Shown: piece after piece, positions 55,742 through 64,000 of the stretch
How the letters are laid out: every line of letters starts with the position of its first letter
Numbering within the stretch: position 1 is the stretch's first letter
Source of the DNA: Pseudopithomyces maydicus
Taxonomy: Eukaryota; Ascomycota; Dothideomycetes; Pleosporales; Didymosphaeriaceae
Length of the DNA: 64,000 nucleotides
Assembly (NCBI GenBank): GCA_026873275.1
Contig: JANTUC010000006.1
Coordinates: 310,001 to 374,000, forward strand
Reading direction: 5' to 3'
The notes under the pieces: model-generated
Database searches by the model: none
What the model was told of the DNA's origin: nothing
The model's input: only the letters and a program-made list of their open reading frames with translations
Translations under genes and position numbers: made by a program

Positions 55742-56300
55742 TGCTAGATTGAGTGTGGCAAGTAAGGTGGCGAGGCTTGGTTAGGCGGGGCGGCTTGGGC
55801 GTGGAGCTGGTGCGTGAGGGATACATATGTACATGTATGTATGTAAGGTGTGAGCATGGGAATGGAGGCAGGTACTCCTTCGGCAGATTGTTGTTTGAAA
55901 TTCCCTGCGTTCTTGCACATTTCAGTAGTCAATCAATTCCCCATGCATTCGGTTCTCTGAGGTACGATGTGTGACGTATGCTGTGTCGCTTCGATGACTG
56001 TCACTGTGGTTCCCGACAGCCCTCTATCAATTAGTTAGTTTTCAATTTCTCAAAATTCACATGACTCTTTTCATTGATCACCTCCATCAATTCCCTAGCA
56101 CGTTTCAAGACCAACATCGCGAACCCACCACGCATCCGTGAGCCATGTGAAGCTCGGCACGCAGACGTTAACGCCGCGTCCCTAAATCCGAGAAGTCGCG
56201 ATATCAGCATCCGCAAACCCCAAACTCACAACATTATATTGTCATCTTACCCTCGCACCCGAAGGGCAGACATGTGAAAATTAAAACCTCAGAGCCCACA
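55742..56300. other. intergenic region between two plus-strand genes
   Basis: 3' flank of the BTB-like gene and promoter of the PEBP gene. No gene or repeat is supported. Confidence 0.45.
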
Positions 56301-56914
56301 ATGTGGCTCCTCCGTATGCTCGAATACTGTCTTGGTCGCCTTCTCTACCGCCGCCGCGGCTACGACGCTGACTGCTTTTTCAACACCCTACCGTTCAAGC
56401 GGCATCCAAAGCCCACGATAGCACTGGAATCGCCGGACTGTGGCACCTCTGGCACTAAACTGCGCGATGAATACTCCGCTTTCGGTGCCGGTCGCATTCC
56501 TAGCTTTACGTGGCCGGTTGCTGCCGCCAACGTGAAGGAGTACCTTTTCCTCGCCGAAGACCCGGATGCGCCGCTTGGTCATTCTAATGTCCATGGTATA
56601 TACCTGGGCATCCCACCTACGACAACCTCACTATCGCCGGAGGATTTGGAGGTTGTGAAGGAGGTGGATGGGGTGAAGATTGTGAAGAGCGGCTGGACTG
56701 TGGGTAAGAACAGAAGGGGTGGGTGTATATTCCCGCCAGGCCGCCGAGGGGTCATGGTCCGCATAGGTATTTCTTCGAACTGGTGGCCTTGAATGAGAAG
56801 TTGGATTTGGAGAGGCTGGGGAAGGTGCCGACGAAGGAAGGGATCGTGAAGGAGATCGAGGGGAAGGTGGTGGAGTGGGGGAGGTGGGATGCGACTTATG
56901 AGAGTAAGGTGTGA
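56301..56914 (+). CDS. phosphatidylethanolamine-binding protein (PEBP family)
   Basis: One exon, 204 residues after one base is added to the G runs 56716-56719 or 56721-56723. The PEBP signature LFLAEDPDAPLGHSNVHGIYLG (DPDAP motif) and the second ligand-pocket block, RPPRGHGPHRYFFELVALN, are both clear but lie in different frames as sequenced. The basic-hydrophobic N-terminus (MWLLRMLEYCLGRLLYRRRG) precedes FKRHPKPTIALESPDCGTSG and PSFTWP. PEBP proteins bind anionic ligands and often inhibit kinases or proteases; this belongs to the YbhB/fungal branch. In-frame GTG codons upstream are not used. The uncorrected frame would end soon after GKNRRGG and lose the C-terminal half of the fold. Confidence 0.85.
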
Positions 56915-57252
56915 ATTGCAAGGACAGTTCTTGTATAATAAACAGTGTGCTCTTGGTCTTCTGCCGGAAACTCCAGATTGTTAGAAACAGAGGCTGAAGC
57001 AAACATCCCCCCACAATTGATATTCGAATCTAGAGAAGAGAATGAAGTAGTCAAATTACTCAAATGCTGGCATTGGATTACACTGTCACATAGAAATCAA
57101 AGTAGACCTCTGGGAGCGTAAGCAGAGTCGACTTTGATAATGCAATGATAAGAAAAAAAGGAAGGCAGCTATACGTCTCCTCCCTAACCTTACACAATTG
57201 ATGAAAAGCTGTGAAAATGGTGACGAGGATGACCAAAAGATTGGCAAAAAGA
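56915..57252. other. intergenic region PEBP/tRNA
   Basis: 3' flank of PEBP. A poly-T run on the minus strand just past the tRNA (aaaaa at 57246-57250) can serve as its pol III terminator. Confidence 0.5.
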
Positions 57253-57334
57253 TGCCCACACCCCGAATCGAACGAGGGATCTTGTCATAACGCAGATATA
57301 CGAGTGACACGCTGTACCACTAAGCCATGCGGGC
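57253..57334 (-). tRNA. tRNA-Thr(CGT) with a 10-nt intron
   Basis: Read on the minus strand: acceptor GCCCGCA pairs with TGTGGGC (one G-U), D arm GCTTAGTGGTACAGC, anticodon stem TGTCA/TGACA, variable AGATC, T arm CCTCG-TTCGATT-CGGGG, discriminator A. The anticodon loop is 17 bases; removing 10 (TATCTGCGTT) after position 37, the usual intron site, leaves CTCGTAA, with anticodon CGT for threonine codon ACG. The A box (TGGCTTAGTGG) and B box (GTTCGATTC) are present. Downstream, the minus strand has TTTTT within a few bases. The mature RNA would be 72 nt before CCA. Confidence 0.88.
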
Positions 57335-57833
57335 GGTGAATCGATTAATCCTAATAGACAAATCATGTACGGTTTACTGCTGTGATAATTTATATACCAG
57401 CGTTTTTTGTTGTTAGCTGGGGTGACAGTCGTGAAACAGCTTCGTAGTGTGCGCGCTTGCGACCGCCTCGGCTGTGCGGGGTTGCGTAACCTTGAGCACC
57501 CCATCTTGCCGCATTCGCATGCTCATTCCATGTACAAACTCAACAATGAAATTTTCATCCAGCCAACACGGATAATTAAGCTCTCACAATCTGAAGGCAA
57601 TCCGACTTCCATCCAGAATGGTCATTTAGAGCCTTGAATTACGCGTTCTAAACTCCGCTCTAGGTCCGACGCTTTTCTTCGCGTCGCAATGCCTCACGCA
57701 TCAATATCAAATAACCATTCCTCTCGTCTCTGGCGATGACTAGAATAGCGCGTCCTTAATGGATTCCTCTCTTTAAACACAGCTCTTACACTTCTATACC
57801 TCCACGTGCGCATACATACACGCCCAGAACACC
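57335..57833. other. intergenic region tRNA/methyltransferase-like gene
   Basis: Upstream DNA of the tRNA (-) and of the next gene (+). No further gene is seen. Confidence 0.45.
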
Positions 57834-58482
57834 ATGGCCAGCAACGCCTCATCACCTCCGCCCTCCCAGCAGCCCTCGCTACCCTCGCTCTCCACCGCGC
57901 CCACCGTCCAACCCGGCTGCTGTCTCGCCCTCAGCAACCCTCTCGTCACCCACCTTACCACGCTCCTCCCCTCCCCAACCGCCCTCGTCCTCTCCATCGG
58001 CTCCGGCTACGGCCTCCTCGAAGCCATCCTCCTCCACCCGCCCTACAACGTAAATATCGTCGGCGTGGAAGTTCATCCTAGCCCAAACACATACCTCCCG
58101 CCCGAGAACCACCACGAGGTGGCTGGGAGCCGGTTTCTCGAACCATTGGCAAAAGAAGCGCGGGTATGGATGTTTGTGTACCCTAGGAGGGTGGGGCTGG
58201 TGGAGGAGTACTTGAGGGAATATGGTGGAGAGACGGGAGCTGTAGAGGTTGTGGTGTGGATTGGGCCGACGAGCGATTGGGGGGATTATAAGGGGTGTTT
58301 TGCGGGGTGGGAGGTGGAGGCTAGGAGTGCGGATGAGGTTGGGGGAGGGCGTGGGAGGTGGTGTCTGTCGCGCGGAGGAAGAAGAGAGCTTGATTGCTGT
58401 GGGATTCATTGCGAGTAAAACGGATGGTTCTACGGTGAATTTCGGGCTTGTTGCAAGACGCGACAATAAGCATATCGTTTGA
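57834..58482 (+). CDS. SAM-dependent methyltransferase-like protein, unknown role
   Basis: One exon starting MASNASSPPPSQQPS. The motif LVLSIGSGYGLLEAILL followed by NIVGVEV matches motif I and the acidic end of strand 2 in class I methyltransferase folds, so SAM binding is likely; no substrate motif is recognised. The first frame runs to 58418 but its end (GGRGRWCLSRGGRRELDCC) looks wrong. Two bases added within the G-rich stretch 58337-58358 shift it into a frame that reads EEEESLIAVGFIASKTDGSTVNFGLVARR and stops at 58482, giving 216 residues. That is short for a methyltransferase. Function uncertain. Confidence 0.6.
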
Positions 58483-58948
58483 TCATAGGTATCCTGCAGT
58501 CTTCTGACCCGGGACAAGTCTTGCATGTTACAAAGACGTTGCTATTGCGACCAAGAAGAGGCGTAACGCCCTAGTTGATCATCGCGGTGTCCTTCATCGC
58601 TGTCTTGGGTTCAGGTTTCATCTGTTCTTTACTTTTCCATTTTCTTTGTTGCAGTCTCCTAGTCTGGAAAATCGCAGCAATTGGTTAGCACCTTGACGAT
58701 TTGATGTTCTCGTCGACATTTCATTGTTCACATTCTTTGTCTACAGACGCCGCGATCGAACAAACTGGAGAGCAAGTTTTCCATCCAGGCTCCCACTGCC
58801 CGTTTCCATGATCGTTTGTCGTTTCAATTAATTCTTAGGGTGAGACTTTCGATCAAAATCGCGATTTGTCGCGCTGTACTCAAAACCAACACTTTCTCAC
58901 TGCCTTGGATGAGGAGACCCTGCACTGTCTCGACACTCGCCCGCCAAC
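58483..58948. other. intergenic region
   Basis: Promoter and 5'UTR of the large membrane protein gene, pyrimidine-rich in its last part. No gene is supported. Confidence 0.45.
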
Positions 58949-61900
58949 ATGGCGCAACAACTTATGCACTTCGGACGCACCGCTGTGAACTGGGCGAACG
59001 AACATCCCATGCCAGTAGCTTATGCCTATGTTGTCTATGTTGGAGCGGTGGTCTTTCGGCATAATTACTATGCCAGTGCGCCGCCTCTAGATCTGACTAC
59101 TATCAACACGACGGACATCGACAAGATACTGGAAGAGCTTCACTCCGAAAAGCACGAGTTATGGGTGACCCAAGCTGACCTTCGCCCGGAAATTCTCGGC
59201 AAGATCTATTACGACAAGGCCATCGACAAAACTCTTCCAGAGAATGATCAGGCCGGGTGTGAGAAACTGAGTCGGGTACTTGACTCGTGTTTCAGGTCGT
59301 CTTCTAACAAAACTGATTGGATGCCTCAAATATATGAAAGCCATGACCAGGAAGCTCTTCATTGCATTGGTTTCTATATATACCCTTTCTGGGGTTACAC
59401 CAGGTGGGCAGGCTGGCCTGACATCATCAACTACTACTTGGAGTGGGAGCAGATAAGGCGAAAGGAAGAGCCCGACTGTAAACGCCCTTGGAGTTTTTGC
59501 TACGATCCGAAGACGCCCCAACCTAAGAAGCGACCAGTCGAGACACCATCTCAGAATACGATCACATCCATCGCGTCCTACAGCTCACCAACGCAAGTCA
59601 CTGAGACGGAAACCGTAACGTCGACGATCACGGCGTTCAAATCGGGCCGCTACATCAGTAACGCGGGACGACAAGACTGCCCGCAGAGTTCCCAGCCCTT
59701 CCCGGAACATCCTACCAGAACTCTGTCTGAGTGCGTCTTTACTACCACCACGATGAAAGTCCCGGTCACTACGACGGTGGTGAAAACAGTCACCGAGAAG
59801 CATCACGTCAGAGGGACACCGCCGGTCGTGTTCTCCAAGCAGAAACCAAACATCGAGAGAATGAAACATCGGTGTATATTCCCAGAATGCCGGACTAGCA
59901 CTGTGATTGCGTGGGAAACTAAGACTACGGTCATACACGACGATGCAAGCACGCAGCCGAGCAGTACTCCACGCGTCAATCTGGGTATACCAGAGTTCCA
60001 CCCAAGCAGCGATCTAAGCAAGATTCCAGATGCCTTCGGCGAAAAGGCCGCGCCGATCGTCACAGGCATTTTAACCCCACTCGGAAAGTTCTTTGGCTGG
60101 ATAGGAGACATGGTTGAGACAGCCGTCAAATGGGCAGTAAAAGATCCAGAAGAAGAATTAAAGCAAACGGGCGGCGTCTGGTACTATATCAAGTATCCGT
60201 CGAGATCTTTTCTTTATGGCGTAGCCATGGTAACTCTCCAAATTTTCTGTGTCTTCCAATCCATTTTTGGATTCATTTGGCAGCTCTGCCTCGCGATAGT
60301 CCTGGTACCGATCCATATGCTATATGGAGTGCTGAAGAGTTGCGCCTATCTCTTATTCAACCTCGGTGGCTCACAGGATCCGGTCTCGCGTGTCAACCAA
60401 GCGTATCAGGATGGCTGGGGCTTTATTCGCTTTTTGATGACACCGGCGAGCTGGGTGTATGGCGTTGGAAGCAATATGATACCTAATTGGGGTGGGTTCA
60501 TTGAGTCCACTTGTCGTCTTGGGGCGCTTCAAGATGCGAAGATTTGGTTCAATGCCAATGTTCAAGGGCCGGTGTGCAAGGCGCCCGGTTGGGCTGACGA
60601 TATTACAAACGACTGGGTAGAACGCGTTGCAGATTTTATGTCGGACTACAACATCGCTCGAATGGGTACTGCGGTTCAGTCGAAGTTTGTGCCATATTCC
60701 ATTCTATCGGATGGCAGACTTTTCTTTTACAAGGAAAGTACCTCCGATTATATCGAACGCTTCCTTTTCATCGTTGCTGTCGTATTCGCGGTGCACAGCT
60801 ATCCGGTGGTCATAACACAATTTGGTAAGCACGCCTATTACGCCTACCAGGTACTCGTCGCCGTATCTTCATATTCTTTCAACGTTCTGCTTTGCAATTG
60901 GGGCGGCTTCTGGTTTGGGGATTGGGTCCCAGTTGCAGCGGGCTATCTCGTTTCAAGAAAATTCTTTTCTTTCACCAAGACGACAAAGCCATGGAACTTC
61001 GACACCCCTCAGCGACTCAGAGGAACACTTCGAGGGTACCTGAAGGAATATATGAAGAAGTTCCATTGGATCATATGTCTAGAGCTCCCGGTGGTCATCG
61101 GCTATCTGGGGTATGTAATGCCGTGCCAGAGCTTAGGCGAAGTATGCACCAGATGCGTCGAACCGATTCTCCTCCCATACGGACAATGGAGCACCGTTTC
61201 GATACTGTGGGCATTCACGACCTACGTGATCTTTGGCTACCAACTTACTCGGTTTGCTGTACTTGAATTCCGGAAGAGGGATCAGGTAGATCAACAGAGG
61301 GCAGTGGAGAATCGGTCGCTTCTATTCTGGAGCACCGCATTAGCGCCTGCGCTATACCAACGATACCACACCCTAGGAGGCATAAACTTCCACATGTTGG
61401 GCTCCGCACTCTACCTTGGTGCCAATATCTACCGCTTTGGCTTCGGTCGCAGGGTTGCTGATGTTCCTCCTCCGAACGAGGTACCCTTGTACCTCCGACT
61501 CAAGAACCCCAAGAAAGCAATTTCGACGGCAATTTCCAACTTTAAGGCACTACAGAACCACAGCGTGGGGCACCAGTTCATATCTTTCAAAATCTGGTCC
61601 TTGGCGTTCTTCACCTTGATTTCGGCTTTCGTCGGCATCTCATGGTTTTCTACCCTGCGATGCCGGACCCTCAATCTCGACCACTGGTCAAGCATCGCTG
61701 TTCTGACCTCTATCCCAAGTATTGGCTTCCTCTACAAGCTTTACTGTCGCTACAGCAAGGAAACCAATTTTGTCTCAGCACGAAAAACCGTCTTTGTATG
61801 CTTCTGGAGCGGACTTCTCGGCTCCATTCTTGTCTACGCCGTGTCGGTGTTCGACCGGGGATATTGTATGAATGACCCCGTCGTATCGAGTATAACTGTG

Positions 61901-63180
61901 CTGCTCTGGTCATTGGTCCCATGGCCATACGGCGAAACGCAAACGCTGTCGCGTGAGATCTTGGTTGTCCCAGGAGGTTTCTGGAAAGATGTGGTTCAGG
62001 ATCTCAAGCAAACACGGGACGCTTTCAAGCGAGGGTTTATAGCTTTCTTAACGAAGAGCAGAGAAATATGTCTGGAACTTTTCCATTTGAGTCGCGAGGC
62101 TTACAATCCTTTAGCTTGGCTCCGGAAAATAAGGACTATAGTCCGGTCAAAAAAGGTTTTAGAAGAAGGTTCAGAAGAGAGGTCAGAAGAGGTTTCGGAA
62201 GAGGTTCCAGAAGAGCGGGCTCCAGACGCCGAATCTTCTCCTGTAGATCCTGAGTCGACCAACGTGGATGACACCCAACCCATTGAAGAAACCGGAGCTG
62301 ATATACCATCTACTAAATCCCCTATTAGCAGGAAAGAAGACGATGCAAAGCCAGCAACTAGCGAGCCAGAAACTACAGTTCCCGCAACTAGCGGACCCGA
62401 CACAAGCGAAAGTTCAGCGATAATAGAGACAGTGAACAAGAATAGTATACACGACAACCCTCTTTTCGGTGAAACCGGAGCCTCTCCAGCTAATAGCTTT
62501 TTGGTCTCTGTCAGAAAGAAGTTGAGAGAATACGACTTTAATGACGGCCTAGGTAACGATCAGAAACCCTAACAAGATTCAGTTCAGCTGCTTACTCGTG
62601 ACTTAGATCAGAAGGAAGCTCCGGGGGGTTGGCGAAGAAAGTGGCTGAGGTCAAAACTGAGGAAGCGGTCGAGGCACCGACTGTGGAACCAAATGAGAAA
62701 CCGATCGAGAAACCGGCAGAGAAACCAACCGAGACACTAGCTGAGAAACCAGTCGAGAAACCGATCGAGACCCCAGCAGAGAAACCAATCGAGAAACCGA
62801 TCGAGACACCAGCAGAGAACCCGATTGAGAAACCGATCGAGACACTAGCTGAGAAACCGATCGAGACACCAGCTGAGAAACCAACTGAGATTCCAGCGAC
62901 CGAGAAACGAGCCGAGGGTTTTTTCACAGTCTCGACTGGAGAACTAAGTGAAGAACCCGCCGAGAAACCAATCGACAAGCCATTGGAGGAACCACTTAAC
63001 AAGCCAGCCGAGAAGCCTCTCGAGCTCGGCAACGATGAAGAAGAAACCGACGGTGACGACACGCAACCCGGCACAACCGAAGCCTCAGCGAGTGAGTCAC
63101 AGGCTGAAGGTAAAAGCGGCGATAAGAAGAAGCGCAGAAAGCGTGGGAGGAATAGGAGGAAGAAGCAGATTGCTATATAA
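58949..63180 (+). CDS. giant multi-pass membrane protein with Pro/Glu/Lys-rich tail
   Basis: Not recognised. The first exon (58949-62552) codes about 1,201 residues. A 54-bp intron (62553-62606) with a CTAAC branch motif leads to exon 2 (62607-63180), where one G added to the run 62623-62628 keeps the frame; total 1,392 residues. The N-terminal 400 residues are soluble with a Thr/Val-rich part (TETETVTSTITAFKSG; TTTMKVPVTTTVVKTV). Then about eight hydrophobic segments follow between residues 420 and 1010, for example QIFCVFQSIFGFIWQLCLAI and FLFIVAVVFAVHSYPVVI. The tail is acidic, then a repeat EKPIEKPAEKPTE/TLAEKP, then a strongly basic end (KKKRRKRGRNRRKK). If the intron is not real, the second part would lack an ATG, which supports the join. 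Function unknown. Confidence 0.7.
62697..62895 (+). repeat. in-frame minisatellite coding Pro/Glu/Lys repeats
   Basis: Twelve-base units of the type gagaaaccgatc / gagacaccagct, arranged in higher-order units of about 48-60 bases. They code E-K-P-[IVT] and E-T-[PL]-A steps in the tail of the membrane protein. All length steps are multiples of three. Confidence 0.9.
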
Positions 63181-63764
63181 TATCAGTTATAGAGGACTTG
63201 GTGAGTGTTTCTTATTAAAACGTCCGCGAGAACTTTTGCTGATGAAGTGTATTTAGTTTTGAAAGGAGGTGGTTTTTATTTGAGAGATTGATATTCCTGG
63301 CCTGGTAAATGGATTACTTTTATGGCTAATTAAAGGAGGGTAGAAGAGAGATCTTGGGAATGAATTTCGTAGTTTGATTAAGTAGATAATTTCCGTCAAT
63401 TAGTTATATTTTCCAACAGCTCAAGAAGCGAGGCAACGGTCTATATCCAGATGGTGAATCGTGATGGCTTGTATGAAGTACCTTGACGTCAACTGGTATC
63501 AGACATAGCTATAATTGTAGGAAACGCGATGTAAGAGGACAGGAGACATGGGCGCGCATTGAGGGACATAATGAATCGTTCCCTTGATTTTTCTATGATC
63601 AGACTCCAGTGAATAGGGAAGTATTTCACGAACCCATTGACAGGTGATTGTCGCCTGTGCACGTGCCGACGCGCGAGTCTTTGGAAGCGGTCTAGCGCGA
63701 ATCCACACGCGTCATGCTGAACTCTTCACGGCACCGGCACCGGCTGCTTGCGTACACGCCTGTC
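63181..63764. other. intergenic region
   Basis: 3' flank of the membrane protein gene and promoter of the gene at the right edge. No other gene is seen. Confidence 0.45.
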
Positions 63765-64000
63765 ATGGCTGATATATGGAAGGGAGATATCCTTCTCCCT
63801 GATCAGACGGCGGTCAGAGGTAAGTCAACCGCTCTAAGTGTCTCCACAACCGCTCACAAGCTGTAGACATCTCGCTCGCGTCGCAAAGCGCTACATCCGC
63901 GCTCTTTCCCCCACCACAAGTTTACGCTTCGTCGCGGCGGTTGACACTGCACAAATTCCACTCTATCTGGCAGCCGGACCGAGTCTAGAGGTATGGACAA
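63765..64000 (+). CDS. 5' end of an unidentified gene (truncated by the window)
   Basis: ATG at 63765 starts MADIWKGDILLPDQTAVR; a GTAAGT donor at 63820 and a TGTAG acceptor ending at 63866 define a 47-bp intron. Exon 2 continues DISLASQSATSALFPP. One C added to the run 63908-63912 then gives TTSLRFVAAVDTAQIPLYLAAGPSLEVWT, open to the window end; without it the frame stops at about 63988. Too little is present to name a family. Confidence 0.5.

Noticed and set aside
11194..60000. A secondary-metabolite cluster (P450, GSTs, cyclase)
   Set aside because: No backbone synthase, no transporter or cluster regulator; the enzymes are far apart and mixed with housekeeping genes.
62592..63074. Minus-strand frame with repeated GFSAGVSIGFS units
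   Set aside because: It is the reverse reading of the Pro/Glu/Lys minisatellite in the plus-strand gene, and the repeat alone keeps it open.
1..64000. CRISPR arrays, bacterial operons, viral or complete transposon sequences
   Set aside because: No regularly spaced identical repeats, no transposase or reverse transcriptase motifs in any frame.

Overview
This is nuclear DNA of a filamentous ascomycete (Pezizomycotina), most likely a dothideomycete. The main signs are introns of about 46-150 bp with GT..AG ends and CTAAC-type branch points, fungal-specific families (HET domain, NACHT-ankyrin NLR, AA9 LPMO, Pff1, Gfd2/YDR514C-like exonuclease), single unlinked genes on both strands, and one AT-rich relic that looks RIP-affected. 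I support 27 protein genes (two cut by the window ends) and one intron-containing tRNA-Thr(CGT). The class is an inference from protein resemblance, not proven.

Layout: a large DUF3684/sacsin-like gene (1-4623, +); a DUF7923-type tandem CCCH zinc-finger gene (-); a glutathione S-transferase (+) facing ribosomal protein eS7 (-); a HET-domain gene (+) facing an aquaporin-like gene (-); a DEDDh exonuclease-like gene (-) divergent from an ING/PHD chromatin gene (+); a TYYNG-repeat protein of unknown function (+); a second GST (+); a mannose-6-phosphate-receptor-like sorting receptor (-) divergent from C-14 sterol reductase ERG24 (+); a repeat and AT-rich stretch; a NACHT-ankyrin NLR (-); ribosomal protein eS21 (+); an AA9 LPMO (+); a small unknown gene (-); a DHH phosphoesterase (-); a membrane-anchored coiled-coil protein (-); vacuolar membrane protease PFF1 (-); a cyclase-family enzyme (-); a cytochrome P450 (+); two divergent BTB-like genes; a PEBP gene (+); the tRNA (-); a methyltransferase-like gene (+); a giant multi-pass membrane protein with a Pro/Glu/Lys tail (+); and the 5' end of a gene at the right edge.

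The most important technical observation is that 19 of the 27 protein genes carry at least one reading-frame break. Every break, about 26 in all, is repaired in the same direction by adding one base, nearly always to a G or C run of 3-6, once to an A run. With these corrections the exon phases of all complete genes sum to whole codons. I read this as systematic homopolymer under-calling in the assembly, not as a cluster of pseudogenes. An automatic annotation would split or truncate most genes here.

The genes do not form an obvious metabolic cluster. The P450, GSTs, cyclase and ERG24 are scattered among housekeeping genes. The HET gene and the NLR are accessory self/non-self recognition candidates, and the NLR lies beside the only AT-rich island.
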